From the NCBI RefSeq assembly GCF_003951095.1, contig NZ_QXGL01000001.1, positions 310,001 to 374,000 of the forward strand: a stretch of 64,000 bases of DNA. The letters are read 5' to 3'. The position numbers were made by a program, and so were the translations under genes. This DNA is from Bifidobacterium goeldii (lineage in GTDB: Bacteria > Actinomycetota > Actinomycetes > Actinomycetales > Bifidobacteriaceae). Each line of letters starts with the position of its first letter. Positions within the stretch are counted from its first letter, which is position 1. The notes under the pieces are model-generated. The model made no database searches. It was not told where the DNA came from and was given only the letters and a program-made list of their open reading frames with translations. Of this stretch, positions 1-9,398 are shown one piece after another.

Positions 1-215
1 ATCTTCGGGCCCTGCAGATCGACCAGCACAGCCACGTTGCGACCAGCAGCCTTAGAGGCTTCGCGCACGTTGTTGTAGACCTTCAGGTGATCTTCGGGGG
101 TACCGTGGGAACGGTTCAGACGAGCAACGTCCATACCGGCCGCAACGAGCTTGGAAATGCCCTCAAGGGATTCGGTAGCGGGACCGATAGTGTCGACGAT
201 CTTGGCTTTACGCAT
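1..215 (-). CDS. pyk: pyruvate kinase, N-terminal part (cut by window edge)
   Basis: The reverse complement reads MRKAKIVDTIGPATES, then a stretch ending VLVDLQGPKI at the window edge. Both are hallmarks of the pyruvate kinase N-terminus: the KIVxTIGPA strand and the conserved DLQGPKI, with the phosphoenolpyruvate-binding arginine in ARLNRSHG. The enzyme converts PEP and ADP to pyruvate and ATP in the cytoplasm at the end of the bifid shunt. About 71 residues of a family usually near 480 are visible. The ATG lies at 213-215. A perfect 14-bp LacI-type palindrome sits about 115 bp upstream and recurs before eno in this window, so the two genes are probably co-regulated. Confidence 0.95.
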   Translation of the reverse strand, partial: MRKAKIVDTIGPATESLEGISKLVAAGMDVARLNRSHGTPEDHLKVYNNVREASKAAGRNVAVLVDLQGPK

Positions 216-329
216 GAATGCCTGCCTATTCTTGGTGGTTATTGATATCGAAGAAGCCTTACGACTTCCACTGCCAAGGGTTAGTGTACTAGCATTTTTT
301 GCGTTGAACCAGTTTTTTCGCCGGTGTGT

Positions 330-343
330 TGTGAGCGCTCACA
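330..343. promoter_or_regulatory. LacI-type operator upstream of pyk (AraQ/MalR1-like)
   Basis: TGTGAGCGCTCACA is a perfect 14-bp palindrome located between pyk and the terC-like gene and upstream of pyk. A near-identical copy (TGTGAACGCTCACA) lies upstream of eno at 41387-41400. LacI-family regulators AraQ and MalR1 are known to act on central carbon genes in bifidobacteria through sites of this type. Assignment to one of those regulators is inference; neither gene is in the window. Confidence 0.7.
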
Positions 344-367
344 TTTTCGATCCCGCATAAGATGCAT

Positions 368-1354
368 TCACTGCTGAGAGGCAGCCTCAACAGACTTCAT
401 CTTGACAACACTGGCAATAGCTGCCGTACCAATCGATACGATAATGACCGCCAATGAGAGCCAAGTTGGTACCTCAGGGACCCACTCAATCGGGTGGCCT
501 CCGTTAATGAACGGCAGCGAATTGCCATGCAACGCTTCCATGATGAGCTTGACGCCGATAAAGCCAAGAACCACCGATAGACCAACTGGAAGGTACACAA
601 GCTTGTCAAGCAATGCGCCCAGCAGGAAGTACAGCTGCTGCAAACCAAGCAATGCAAACACGTTCGAAGTGAACACGATGAACGGATCCTTGGTTAAACC
701 GAAAATCGCAGGGATTGAGTCGAAGGCGAACATCACATCGGTCGTACCAATGGTCAAGAACACAATGAGCATCGGCGTCCAGCAGCGTACACCATTTTCA
801 GTAGTACGCAGTTTTTCGCCATCGTAATCATTGGTGATACGAATAACCTTGCGAAGCGCACGAATCAAACCATTCTCATGGTATTCCTCATCCTCATCGC
901 CGCCCATAACCAGCTTGAGCGCGGTGTAAATAAGAAATGCGCCGAACAGGAAGAATACCCACGTAAAACGCTGAATAATGGCCGCACCCACCAAAATGAA
1001 GCAGCCACGCAGAATCAATGCAACGGTGATACCAACCGACAACACATATTTCTGCAGCACTTTCGGCACTGCAAAGTTCGACATAATAATCACGAACACA
1101 AACAGGTTGTCAATGCTGAGCGAGTATTCAGTAAGCCAACCAGAGTAGAACTCGATAGCTGGTTTGGCGCCTGCAAACGTCCACACCAGACCACCGAAGA
1201 TTAACGCCATAACCACGAAGAACGCAATATGCTGTACGCATTCTTTCGTGCTGGGCACATGAGGGCGGCGCCCAATAACGAACAGGTCGACCACAAAAAA
1301 TATCGCGATCACCACAAACGTAGCGATCATAAATGCTAGAGGGGTTTCAGACAT
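368..1354 (-). CDS. TerC/Alx family integral membrane protein
   Basis: An integral membrane protein of about 328 residues with roughly eight hydrophobic segments. It carries the TerC family signatures: an acidic SIDNLFVFVIIM segment near residue 90 and DVMFAFDSIPAIFGLTKDPFIVFTSN in the second half, where paired acidic residues lie in membrane helices. Family members are implicated in manganese export and in pH or tellurite responses; the substrate here cannot be read from sequence. I chose the ATG at 1354 because GGGG lies just before it, while the ATG at 1366 has no ribosome-binding site. It follows uvrB on the same strand but is separated from it by a hairpin, so it probably has its own promoter. 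Confidence 0.85.
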   Translation of the reverse strand: MSETPLAFMIATFVVIAIFFVVDLFVIGRRPHVPSTKECVQHIAFFVVMALIFGGLVWTFAGAKPAIEFYSGWLTEYSLSIDNLFVFVIIMSNFAVPKVLQKYVLSVGITVALILRGCFILVGAAIIQRFTWVFFLFGAFLIYTALKLVMGGDEDEEYHENGLIRALRKVIRITNDYDGEKLRTTENGVRCWTPMLIVFLTIGTTDVMFAFDSIPAIFGLTKDPFIVFTSNVFALLGLQQLYFLLGALLDKLVYLPVGLSVVLGFIGVKLIMEALHGNSLPFINGGHPIEWVPEVPTWLSLAVIIVSIGTAAIASVVKMKSVEAASQQ

Positions 1355-1436
1355 ATGCCCCAGCATAGAAAGAGGCGCTGACTCACGGGCAACACACAGG
1401 TACGAGCACAGGCAACAATCTGCAAACCATACATGT

Positions 1437-1470
1437 CTTGCTCTTCATACTTCCAATAATGAAGAGCAAG
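1437..1470 (-). terminator. hairpin terminator after uvrB
   Basis: A perfect 12-bp inverted repeat (CTTGCTCTTCAT ... ATGAAGAGCAAG) with a 10-nt loop lies between the uvrB stop and the terC-like start. No T-run follows on either strand, so it is either a terminator without a U-tail, as is common in actinobacteria, or an mRNA-stabilising hairpin. Confidence 0.6.
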
Positions 1471-1582
1471 GAAGAGGGATAGCTACACGCTCGCATAGCA
1501 GGATGCTAGTGGCTGTTGCACTCCCCCGCTCTAGTCCTGCACTGGTGCTCAATACACGGCATACCCTGCTGAGCGTCAATGC

Positions 1583-3694
1583 CTACTTCTGTGCTTCAGT
1601 CATTTGCCGTAGTTCCTTTTTCAGATCACGAATTTCATCGCGCAAACGAGCAGCAAGTTCAAATTGAAGCTGTTCAGCAGCAGTATGCATTTGCTCCGAA
1701 AGCTGCCGAATAAGATCCGCAAGATCCTGCGCAGGAAGACCAGCAGTAAGTATTTCCTCATGCCGCTTGTCAACTTCCTTTGCATTGGCTTTCGGCACGC
1801 CTAGATGAGTATTTCCTGCCTTACCAGCATTGCGGTAACCTCCAGCAAGCAGCGTGGCAGTATCCACATCTTCTTTGGCAAGCATGTCGTTAACATCACT
1901 AATTTTCTTAATAAGCGGCTTGGGATCAATATGATGAGCCTTGTTATATGCGATCTGCCGATCACGACGACGATTCGTCTCATCAATAGCTTCATGCATA
2001 GCTTCAGTAATCTCATCGGCATACATGATGACCGTTCCATACACATTTCGCGCTGCGCGGCCAATCGTCTGAATAAGCGAACGATAAGAGCGCAAGAAGC
2101 CTTCCTTATCAGCGTCAAGAATCGCCACGAGCGACACTTCAGGTAGGTCAAGACCTTCGCGCAACAAGTTGATGCCAACAATAACGTCGATCTTGCCTTC
2201 GCGCAGTTCGCGCAGCAACTCAACGCGACGAAGCGTGTCTACATCGGAGTGCAAGTATTCGACCTTAATACCTCGCTCAAGGAGATAATCAGTAAGATCC
2301 TCAGCCATTTTCTTGGTGAGTGTCGTGACCAGTGCACGCTCATGCCGAGCAACGCGCTCTTTGATTTCCGCCAACAAATCATCAATCTGCCCTTCAGTGG
2401 GGCGAACGTCAATACTCGGATCCACCAAACCAGTAGGACGAATGATTTGCTCAACCACGCCGTCAGAAAGGCCAAGTTCGTAATCACCAGGCGTAGCAGA
2501 TAGGTATACCGTCTGGCCAACGCGGTCAAGGAATTCCGGCCACTTCAGAGGGCGATTATCCATCGCGGATGGCAAACGGAAACCATGCTCTACTAGCGTG
2601 CGCTTACGGCTCGCATCCCCTTCATACATAGCGCCAATCTGCGGCACAGTAACATGTGATTCGTCAATAACCAGCAAAAAGTCATCAGGGAAAAAGTCAA
2701 GCAGTGTATGCGGTGGCGTACCGGGCGCACGGCCATCAAAATGTCGCGAATAGTTTTCCACACCCGAGCAGACACCTACTTGAGTAAGCATCTCCAGATC
2801 GTAGGTAGTACGCATATTCAGGCGCTGAGCTTCCAACTCTTTGCCCTGCTTGCGTAGTTCAGCAAGACGCTGATCAAGCTCTTCACGGATGGTTTTCAGC
2901 GCACGCTCCATACGTTCAGGACCAGCAACATAATGCGAAGCTGGAAAAATATGGACAGAAGTCTCATGCGCGATTACGTCGCCAGTAAGCGGATGCAATG
3001 TAGAAATACGATCAATTTCATCACCGAAGAACTCGATACGAATTGCCAGTTCCTCGTATACAGGAATAATTTCAACGGTATCGCCACGCACGCGGAATGT
3101 ACCGCGAGTGAAAGCAATATCGTTACGCTTATACTGCATGTCTACAAACATGCGCAGTAATTGATCGCGGTCGATTTGCTGCCCTTCCTTCAGGAACAAC
3201 ATACGACCGGCATACTCTTCCGGCGTGCCAAGACCATAGATACATGAGACCGTAGCTACCACTACACAGTCACGGCGTGTAAGCAGGTTAGCAGTAGCAG
3301 CATGGCGCAATCGTTCTACATCATCATTGATGTTTGAATCTTTTTCGATATACGTATCTGTCTGCGGAATGTACGCTTCAGGCTGGTAATAATCGTAGTA
3401 ACTGACGAAATAGCTAACCGCATTGTCAGGCATTAACTCACGAAATTCGGCGCATAACTGAGCCGCAAGAGTCTTATTCGGTTCAAGGATTAGCGTCGGG
3501 CGCTGCAACCGTTCAATGAGCCATGCAACAGTCGCAGTTTTACCAGTACCCGTAGCACCCATGAGTACAACGTCATTCTCACCGTTTTCGATACGCCGAG
3601 CAAGCTCATCAATAGCTTGCGGCTGATCACCGGATGGCTTATATGGCGCCTTTACCACAAATGGCTTGTTGGTCCGCTCGATGTTGAAGCCCAT
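1583..3694 (-). CDS. uvrB: excinuclease ABC subunit UvrB
   Basis: UvrB is the DNA-damage verification helicase of nucleotide excision repair; it receives DNA from UvrA and recruits UvrC. The Walker A motif GATGTGKT lies near residues 47-54, the damage-probing beta-hairpin ([17 protein letters not shown]) near residue 100, a VIDESHV Walker B in the middle, and a C-terminal coiled UVR motif ([18 protein letters not shown]). The length of about 703 residues is normal. Two ATG codons stand in tandem at the 5-prime end; AAAGGAG is spaced better for the second one (3694) than for the first (3697). The gene is transcribed away from coaE and is probably monocistronic or coupled to it. Confidence 0.98.
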   Translation of the reverse strand: MGFNIERTNKPFVVKAPYKPSGDQPQAIDELARRIENGENDVVLMGATGTGKTATVAWLIERLQRPTLILEPNKTLAAQLCAEFRELMPDNAVSYFVSYYDYYQPEAYIPQTDTYIEKDSNINDDVERLRHAATANLLTRRDCVVVATVSCIYGLGTPEEYAGRMLFLKEGQQIDRDQLLRMFVDMQYKRNDIAFTRGTFRVRGDTVEIIPVYEELAIRIEFFGDEIDRISTLHPLTGDVIAHETSVHIFPASHYVAGPERMERALKTIREELDQRLAELRKQGKELEAQRLNMRTTYDLEMLTQVGVCSGVENYSRHFDGRAPGTPPHTLLDFFPDDFLLVIDESHVTVPQIGAMYEGDASRKRTLVEHGFRLPSAMDNRPLKWPEFLDRVGQTVYLSATPGDYELGLSDGVVEQIIRPTGLVDPSIDVRPTEGQIDDLLAEIKERVARHERALVTTLTKKMAEDLTDYLLERGIKVEYLHSDVDTLRRVELLRELREGKIDVIVGINLLREGLDLPEVSLVAILDADKEGFLRSYRSLIQTIGRAARNVYGTVIMYADEITEAMHEAIDETNRRRDRQIAYNKAHHIDPKPLIKKISDVNDMLAKEDVDTATLLAGGYRNAGKAGNTHLGVPKANAKEVDKRHEEILTAGLPAQDLADLIRQLSEQMHTAAEQLQFELAARLRDEIRDLKKELRQMTEAQK

Positions 3695-3762
3695 CATTGC
3701 TCCTTTCCAACCGCAATAGTGACCATGGCCCCCTAGTCCATATCACTTGTCTGAGAAGCGTC

Positions 3763-4407
3763 TCACATCCACGATGCATACAATCTATCAACAACCTCGA
3801 ACATTTGTTCTATGGGCTGTGTGGAATCTATGACGATATCAGCAATTGCTCGGCGCGTCGCATCATCCACTTGATGGCGAATACGATCTAACGCCTGTTC
3901 GCGTGTCATACCACGCTCCCCCATCATGCGCGCAATACGCACTGCTATTGGCGCTTCAACAGTTACTACATGATTGAAATGAAACGGAATCGAGTCGAAC
4001 ACTTCAGCGAGCAACGGCACGTCATGCACAATAACATGCGTCGTCTTACAGGTCATATCGTCGCTAACACACGATTGGCACACTTCACGTTCAAGCCGTC
4101 GTGCTTGCGCGTAAATCAACGGATGCTCGATGGCATCAAGCCGCTCACGCGCCCCCACGTCAGCATTGCGTCCAAACACATGCTCTGCCATCCAGGCGCG
4201 GTTCAACGAGCCATTGGCAGATAATGCTGCTGGCCCGAATTCGTCCACAATACGCGCAAGTCCTTCGCTGCCGGGAGCCACAATTAGGCGTGCTAATGCG
4301 TCATAGTCAATCACTGTCGCGCCTAAATCGCGTAAGTGGGCTGATACTGTACTCTTGCCTGCAGCGATTCCACCAGTTAACCCTATGCGTTGTATCACGG
4401 TTGCCAT
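3763..4407 (-). CDS. coaE: dephospho-CoA kinase
   Basis: Phosphorylates the ribose 3-prime hydroxyl of dephospho-CoA with ATP, the last step of coenzyme A synthesis. The start ATVIQRIGLTGGIAAGKST contains the P-loop GGIAAGKS near residues 11-18. DYDALARLIVAPGSEGL follows, then HDVPLLAE and a C-terminal P-loop-kinase helix region. About 214 residues is typical. The ATG at 4407 is preceded by AGAGAG, and the ORF upstream of it has no family similarity. It lies between rpsA and uvrB on the same strand, a common bifidobacterial order. Confidence 0.95.
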   Translation of the reverse strand: MATVIQRIGLTGGIAAGKSTVSAHLRDLGATVIDYDALARLIVAPGSEGLARIVDEFGPAALSANGSLNRAWMAEHVFGRNADVGARERLDAIEHPLIYAQARRLEREVCQSCVSDDMTCKTTHVIVHDVPLLAEVFDSIPFHFNHVVTVEAPIAVRIARMMGERGMTREQALDRIRHQVDDATRRAIADIVIDSTQPIEQMFEVVDRLYASWM

Positions 4408-4470
4408 TGTGCCACACTCTCTTACGACTTCTACCAGCGACTCGAGCAGCATTCCCAGCATATACGCGAA

Positions 4471-4498
4471 GAGCCCGACCCCATATGGGATCGGGCTC
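4471..4498 (-). terminator. terminator after rpsA
   Basis: A 28-nt near-perfect palindrome (GAGCCCGACCCC ... ATCGGGCTC, one G-T wobble) stands 55 bp past the rpsA stop, with TT following on the minus strand. It would form a very stable hairpin between rpsA and coaE. Confidence 0.75.
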
Positions 4499-4552
4499 CT
4501 TCATCAGGCCGACGAATCAGACTGAATCGCTTCTTCTCTACTCAGGCGAAAC

Positions 4553-6025
4553 TCACTTGCCGAGCAGCTGGTCGCGCAGGGCGGCAAGCTGATCGGAGTC
4601 AGCAAGGGTACCGGTGGAGGTGTTGTCAGAGGAGTAGTTGGACACTTCCTCGACCTTCTCCTCCTTCGGAGCCTGGCCATCGGCTGCAGCGGACTCAGCA
4701 GCGTTCTCGAGCTCCTTGGCAACGAATGCCTTGTGCTCTTCCCACAGCTCGTGAGCGGCCGCGTACTGGGACTCCCACTCTTCGCGCTGCTTCTCGTAGC
4801 CAGCAATCCACTCGTTGGTGTTCGGGTCGAAGCCTTCAGGGTACTTGTAGTTGCCCTGCTCATCGTACTCAGCCGGCATGCCGTACAGAGCCGGATCAAA
4901 GTCCTCAGAAGCCGGATCGACGGAGTCGTTGGCCTGCTTGAGGGACAGGGAGATACGACGACGATCGAGATCAACGTCAATCACCTTGACGAACACTTCT
5001 TCGCCCGGCTTGACGACGGTCTCCGGGTTCTCCACGTGGCGGTTAGCCAGCTCGGAGATGTGCACGAGGCCTTCGATGCCATCTTCAACGGAGATGAACA
5101 CACCGAACTGCACGATCTTGGTGACCTTGCCCTTGACGATCTGGCCAGGAACGTGGGTGCGAGCGAAGCGCTGCCACGGATCCTCCTGGGTCGCCTTCAG
5201 GGACAGGGAGATACGCTCACGATCGAGATCAACGTCGAGCACCTCGACGGTGACCTTGTCGCCAACCTTGACAACCTCAGACGGGTGGTCGATGTGCTTC
5301 CAGGAGAGCTCGGAAACGTGGATCAGGCCGTCCACACCGCCGAGATCGACGAATGCACCGAAGTTGACGATGGAGGACACCACACCTTCGCGGATCTGGC
5401 CCTTCTTGAGCTGCGAGAGGAAGGTCTCGCGCACTTCGGACTGAGTCTCCTCGAGGTACTGGCGGCGAGACAGGACCACGTTGTTGCGGTTCTTGTCGAG
5501 CTCCAGGATCTTGGCCTTGATCTTCTGGCCGATGTACGGGGACAGGTCGCGCACGCGACGCATTTCGACCAGGGATGCCGGCAGGAAGCCACGCAAACCG
5601 ATGTCCACGATGAGGCCACCCTTGACAGCTTCGATGACGGTGCCTTCGACAACGCCATCAGCTTCCTTGATCTTCTCAATGTCGCCCCAAGCACGCTCGT
5701 ACTGAGCACGCTTCTTGGACAGAATCAGACGGCCTTCCTTGTCTTCCTTGGTGACGACAAGGGCCTCGATGGTGTCGCCGACCTCGACGACCTCGTCAGG
5801 ATCAACGTCCTTCTTGATGGAAAGTTCGCGGGAGGGGATCACACCCTCAGTCTTGTAGCCGATGTCCAGGAGGACCTCGTCGTGATCGATCTTAACGACG
5901 GTACCCTCGACCAGATCACCATCATCGAAGTTCTTGATGGTGGAATCGACTGCCTTGATGAAGTCCTCTTCGGTGCCGATGTCGTTGATGGCGACCTTGG
6001 CGACTTCAGTATTGTTCTCTGCCAT
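4553..6025 (-). CDS. rpsA: 30S ribosomal protein S1
   Basis: S1 binds mRNA at the ribosomal platform and helps initiation. Four S1/OB domains can be read: GDLVEGTVVKIDHDEVLLDIGYKTEG (about 36-105), a second around DGVVEGTVIEAVKGGLIVDIGLRGFLP (about 120-190), a third with GVVSSIVNFGAFVDLGGVDGLIHVSEL and a fourth with GKVTKIVQFGVFISVEDGIEGLVHISEL. A 100-residue acidic tail follows. Length 490 fits actinobacterial S1, which has four domains rather than the six of proteobacteria. Strong codon bias produces a long open antisense frame that is not a gene. The 180-bp upstream gap to folD must hold the promoter; no clear consensus was seen. Confidence 0.98.
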   Translation of the reverse strand: MAENNTEVAKVAINDIGTEEDFIKAVDSTIKNFDDGDLVEGTVVKIDHDEVLLDIGYKTEGVIPSRELSIKKDVDPDEVVEVGDTIEALVVTKEDKEGRLILSKKRAQYERAWGDIEKIKEADGVVEGTVIEAVKGGLIVDIGLRGFLPASLVEMRRVRDLSPYIGQKIKAKILELDKNRNNVVLSRRQYLEETQSEVRETFLSQLKKGQIREGVVSSIVNFGAFVDLGGVDGLIHVSELSWKHIDHPSEVVKVGDKVTVEVLDVDLDRERISLSLKATQEDPWQRFARTHVPGQIVKGKVTKIVQFGVFISVEDGIEGLVHISELANRHVENPETVVKPGEEVFVKVIDVDLDRRRISLSLKQANDSVDPASEDFDPALYGMPAEYDEQGNYKYPEGFDPNTNEWIAGYEKQREEWESQYAAAHELWEEHKAFVAKELENAAESAAADGQAPKEEKVEEVSNYSSDNTSTGTLADSDQLAALRDQLLGK

Positions 6026-6211
6026 GTAGTTAATGGTTTCTCAATAGATGGATGGATAATTACTCGATATTCAGTTATGCGCGCATCTGTTAAGACACGC
6101 AAAAATCAAGAATACAGTCAGCCATGCCCAAAATCTCGGGCGTGTCGCACAGAACATGAAACGCCTGCGATGCATGACACGCCCGACACTGTTGTAAGTC
6201 TCAGCTAGGAA

Positions 6212-7090
6212 TCAGTGCAACTGTCGCTCAGCCATCTCTACAACGTTAGCGAGCAGCATGGCGCGGGTCATCGGGCCCACTCCACCAGGATTTGGCGAAT
6301 AGGCGGAAGCCTTCTCATAGCAAGCCTTGTCTACATCGCCCTTGACACGCCAGCGTCCAACCTCTTCATCAAATACGCGAGAAACACCGACGTCAAGCAG
6401 CACAGCACCGTCACGAATCATGTCAGGCTTCACAAATCCAGCCGAGCCCATTGCCGCAACAATCACATCAGCACGGCGCATGTGATCAGCAACATCTTTC
6501 GTGCCAGTGTGGCACAGCGTAACTGTTGCATTCACAGCGCGGCGAGTGAGCATCAAGCCAATCGTACGGCCGATGGTGATGCCGCGACCGAGCACACATA
6601 CTTCTTTACCGTTGAGATCAATATCGTATGCGCCAAGCAGCTCAATCACACCGCGCGGTGTACATGGCAACGGCGTGGTGATCTCGCCGCCTACATGCAA
6701 TACGAGTTCGCCCAAGTTATATGGGTGCATGCCATCAGCATCTTTGGCTGGATCAATCAGGTCGATAACCGCGTTTTGGTCAATACCGCGAGGCAGCGGC
6801 AGCTGCACGATGTAACCAGTGCACGCCGGATCAGCATTCATGTCGCGTACAGCATCAGCGATTTGTTCAAAAGTGGCATCCGCTGGCAGTTCATGTTTGA
6901 TTGAGCGCACACCAATTTCTGCACAATCCGCGTGCTTACCGGCCACATATTTCACCGATCCTGCGTCGTTGCCCACAAGCAGTGTTCCCAGCCCTGGTTC
7001 GATACCTTGTTCTTTGAGCTGTGCAACGCGTGCTGCCAGATTCGCTTTGATATTCGCTGCTGTGAGCTTACCGTCGAGTTTGATGGTCAT
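6212..7090 (-). CDS. folD: bifunctional methylenetetrahydrofolate dehydrogenase/cyclohydrolase FolD
   Basis: Interconverts 5,10-methylene-THF and 10-formyl-THF in one-carbon metabolism, using NADP. Motifs: a catalytic-lysine region [16 protein letters not shown] near residues 47-62 (the usual YxxxK), [40 protein letters not shown] for the dinucleotide fold, and [18 protein letters not shown] at the C-terminus. Length about 292 is normal. The ATG at 7090 has a good GGAAGGAC site 6 nt upstream; the longer frame (to 7126) does not. It is divergent from the metal-binding lipoprotein gene, and the 106-bp gap holds a 15-bp palindrome. Confidence 0.96.
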   Translation of the reverse strand: MTIKLDGKLTAANIKANLAARVAQLKEQGIEPGLGTLLVGNDAGSVKYVAGKHADCAEIGVRSIKHELPADATFEQIADAVRDMNADPACTGYIVQLPLPRGIDQNAVIDLIDPAKDADGMHPYNLGELVLHVGGEITTPLPCTPRGVIELLGAYDIDLNGKEVCVLGRGITIGRTIGLMLTRRAVNATVTLCHTGTKDVADHMRRADVIVAAMGSAGFVKPDMIRDGAVLLDVGVSRVFDEEVGRWRVKGDVDKACYEKASAYSPNPGGVGPMTRAMLLANVVEMAERQLH

Positions 7091-7125
7091 GTGCGTCCTT
7101 CCGTGCCGTGCATCCATTCCTCGCA

Positions 7126-7140
7126 ACGATAGGCTATCGT
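7126..7140. promoter_or_regulatory. 15-bp palindrome between folD and the metal-binding lipoprotein gene
   Basis: ACGATAG G CTATCGT is a perfect odd-centred palindrome in the divergent gap. It contains TAGGCT and TAGCCT, plausible actinobacterial -10 elements facing both ways, so it may be overlapping divergent promoters or an operator. It does not resemble the Zur box found further on. Confidence 0.35.
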
Positions 7141-7196
7141 GGACTCAGGTCAACGAAATTACGACCCCCAAAGGGCACACTCGAAGAAGGCGCGCT

Positions 7197-8297
7197 ATGA
7201 AGACTCACTCGCATCGTCTGCTGACTGCAATGGCGGCCGTTTTGGCTACCGGTATGCTGCTGTCCGTCAGCGCCTGTGGAACGGCATCGAACACACAATC
7301 GCAAAACACCGCTAAGCCGGAGGCAACAGGCCCGATTGAGGTTGTTGCGTCCGTGAATCAATGGGGCTCATTGGCTAAGCAAATCGGCGGCGATGATGTT
7401 TCTGTCACGTCGATTTTGAGTTCTACTGCTGTCGACGCGCATGATTTTGAGCCAAAGACCTCTGATATTGCGAAGTTGCAGAAAGCTCAGATTGTCGTCA
7501 CCAACGGTGCTGGATATGATGCTTGGGCAACCAAGTCGCTAGGTCGTAATGCGGTGAGTGTCTCCGCTGCACAAACGGTGGGCGCTATGGAAGGCGACAA
7601 CCCGCATCTGTGGTTCTCAAAGGATGCGCGCAATGGCGTTGCTGAAGAGCTCACTGAAGCGTTTTCCAAGGTGTTGCCTTCGAAGAAGAAAGCATTTGCA
7701 ACGCGTTTGGCCGCATGGAAAAAGCAAGAAAAAACCATTGAACAGGCAATGGATGATTTCTCTGCCAAGCATAAAGATGCTAAGTATGGTGCAACGGAAG
7801 CGGTTGCTTACTATCTCATGAGTGATATGGGCTTCGAAGATGCTACCCCTAAAGGCTATGCGCAATCTTCTGCTTCGGAGGGCGAACCTGCGCCTGCTGA
7901 TTTGCAAGAGTTCCAAGCATTGATCGAATCGCGTGACATTGACGTGCTGATTAACAACACGCAGGAAGCAAGTGATGCCACCAATATGTTGACTGGCACT
8001 GCTGGCCGTTCAGATGTTCCAGTGTTTGATATCAGCGAGCAGTTGCCCGATGATCAAAGCAGCCTTACTGATTGGATTGCCGACCTTGTCAGCAAGTTAA
8101 CTGACGTGATCGATGAGGCATCAGCGGCTGAGGACGATACGGACGCCGATACTCAGAATGACACTACTAGCGAGACGCAATCTGACGGCTCCGATGGCAC
8201 CGCAGGAGATTCTTCTGACACGCAGACGCAAGATGATAGTGCCGCTACAACACAGGATTCCTCGCCCGACGGCGAGCAACCGGATCCTGGCAAGTGA
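7197..8297 (+). CDS. metal ABC transporter substrate-binding lipoprotein (ZnuA/cluster A-I type)
   Basis: An extracellular lipoprotein that would bind zinc or manganese and pass it to the ATPase-permease pair downstream. It starts with a basic n-region, a hydrophobic stretch and a lipobox ending SVSAC (Cys near 28). The cluster A-I fold is supported by VVASVNQWGSLAKQIGG, the metal-ligand histidines in DAHDFEP and NPHLWF, and VFDISEQLP near the C-terminus. The last 55 or so residues are rich in Asp, Ser, Thr and Gln, an odd tail without homology that may be a wall spacer or a metal-chelating segment. Length 366 is long for the family because of it. The ATG at 7197 follows GAAGAAGG. A strong terminator separates it from the ATPase gene. 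Confidence 0.88.
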   Translation: MKTHSHRLLTAMAAVLATGMLLSVSACGTASNTQSQNTAKPEATGPIEVVASVNQWGSLAKQIGGDDVSVTSILSSTAVDAHDFEPKTSDIAKLQKAQIVVTNGAGYDAWATKSLGRNAVSVSAAQTVGAMEGDNPHLWFSKDARNGVAEELTEAFSKVLPSKKKAFATRLAAWKKQEKTIEQAMDDFSAKHKDAKYGATEAVAYYLMSDMGFEDATPKGYAQSSASEGEPAPADLQEFQALIESRDIDVLINNTQEASDATNMLTGTAGRSDVPVFDISEQLPDDQSSLTDWIADLVSKLTDVIDEASAAEDDTDADTQNDTTSETQSDGSDGTAGDSSDTQTQDDSAATTQDSSPDGEQPDPGK

Positions 8298-8323
8298 TCA
8301 CCGCTTCGTCAGTGTGCATTGTC

Positions 8324-8356
8324 AAACCGCAGGTTGTTTACCTGCGGTTTTTTATT
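8324..8356 (+). terminator. rho-independent terminator after the metal-binding lipoprotein gene
   Basis: AAACCGCAGGT TGTTT ACCTGCGGTTT is a perfect 11-bp stem followed by TTTATT. It is a textbook intrinsic terminator and isolates the lipoprotein gene from the ATPase-permease operon. Confidence 0.93.
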
Positions 8357-8411
8357 ACCGTATCGATGTACGTAACCCTCTGATTTGTTCATAGCTTCAC
8401 ACCTTCCTTAT

Positions 8412-8426
8412 TGAAAATGATTGTCA
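8412..8426. promoter_or_regulatory. Zur (Fur-family) operator upstream of the ATPase-permease genes
   Basis: TGAAAATGATTGTCA is an imperfect palindrome matching the actinobacterial Zur box pattern TGAnAATnATTnTCA. It lies 83 bp before the ATPase start, after the terminator of the preceding gene, where the operon promoter must be. Repression by a zinc-loaded regulator is inference from the motif; a Fur or MntR-type alternative is less likely given the neighbours. Confidence 0.75.
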
Positions 8427-8508
8427 TAGTCTTTTGCAATAATCGACCGAAGAACAGGCTGATCGTAACCAGCAAAGTCCTTAAGATCATCAGCAATTGG
8501 AGGCACGT

Positions 8509-9396
8509 ATGGGCGGCGACACCACCACACACTCCGAGCATGAGTGCATCGTGTTCGATAACGCCGCTGTAAAACGCGGCGATCGCATCATTTGGCATCA
8601 CGGAAGCTTCACGATCCCCTATGGGTCAGTTACCGCAATTGTTGGCACAAACGGCACCGGCAAAACCACCATGATGAGAGCAGAACTTGGCCTGCAACCA
8701 CTCGCCGATGGAACACTCACCGTTCTAGGAAAACCAGCCGGCACCATGAATCGGCAGATTGGCTATGTGCCGCAAAGCTACACTTCTGACATTGATTCAA
8801 ACCTAACCGCCGAGCAATCAGTACTTCTCGGACTGACCGGCACACGATTCGGCATCCACCCAGTTACCAAAGCACAACGTGCTAAAACGCATGAAGCAAT
8901 GGCATTCGTGGGCATTGCCGACAAAGCTGAATATCGTCTTTCTCAACTCTCTGGAGGCTTAAGGCAACGCGTTGCCATCGCGCAAGCACTGGTTGCTGAT
9001 CCAAAGCTGCTGATGCTGGACGAACCATTAGCCAACCTTGATCTTGCCAGTCAACGCGCAGTAGTACATGTACTTGCACGCCTCAATAAAGAATTAGGCA
9101 TGACGATCCAAGTAGTCGCGCACGATTTGAACATGCTGCTGCCAATCCTCACCGGAGCGGTATACCTGCTTGACGGTCACCCGCACTACGCCGCCATGAA
9201 CGATGTTCTCGATTCAAGTCTGCTGACTCATTTGTACGGCACCAAAGTTCAAGTCGTCACCACACCACAGGGAGACATGTTCGTAACTCCTACGCCAGAT
9301 GAAGCCGACGATGTAATCCCAGATACGCATGATCCGCGCGAAGTAGCTCGATTCCACCGTCACGAATATCATCACGACACAAATCCAGGGGCATAA
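8509..9396 (+). CDS. zinc/manganese ABC transporter ATP-binding protein
   Basis: The cytoplasmic ATPase of the importer. Walker A GTNGTGKTT near residue 50, the Q-loop GYVPQSY, the ABC signature LSGGLRQRVAIAQAL, Walker B LLMLDEPLANLD and the switch histidine in VAHDLNM are all intact. The C-terminus has a His/Asp-rich tail (HDPREVARFHRHEYHHD) that could bind metal, as seen in some ZnuC proteins. The ATG at 8509 is preceded by GGAGG at good spacing; the upstream TTG in frame overlaps that site and is rejected. The permease gene starts 2 bp after its stop, so they are one operon under the Zur-type box. Confidence 0.93.
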   Translation: MGGDTTTHSEHECIVFDNAAVKRGDRIIWHHGSFTIPYGSVTAIVGTNGTGKTTMMRAELGLQPLADGTLTVLGKPAGTMNRQIGYVPQSYTSDIDSNLTAEQSVLLGLTGTRFGIHPVTKAQRAKTHEAMAFVGIADKAEYRLSQLSGGLRQRVAIAQALVADPKLLMLDEPLANLDLASQRAVVHVLARLNKELGMTIQVVAHDLNMLLPILTGAVYLLDGHPHYAAMNDVLDSSLLTHLYGTKVQVVTTPQGDMFVTPTPDEADDVIPDTHDPREVARFHRHEYHHDTNPGA

Positions 9397-9398
9397 GT

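Noticed and set aside
4733..6208. 491-residue open frame on the plus strand opposite rpsA
   Set aside because: It is the antisense of a highly expressed gene with strong codon bias; the protein is a mirror-like Leu/Val/Asp string without domains, and rpsA on the other strand is certain.
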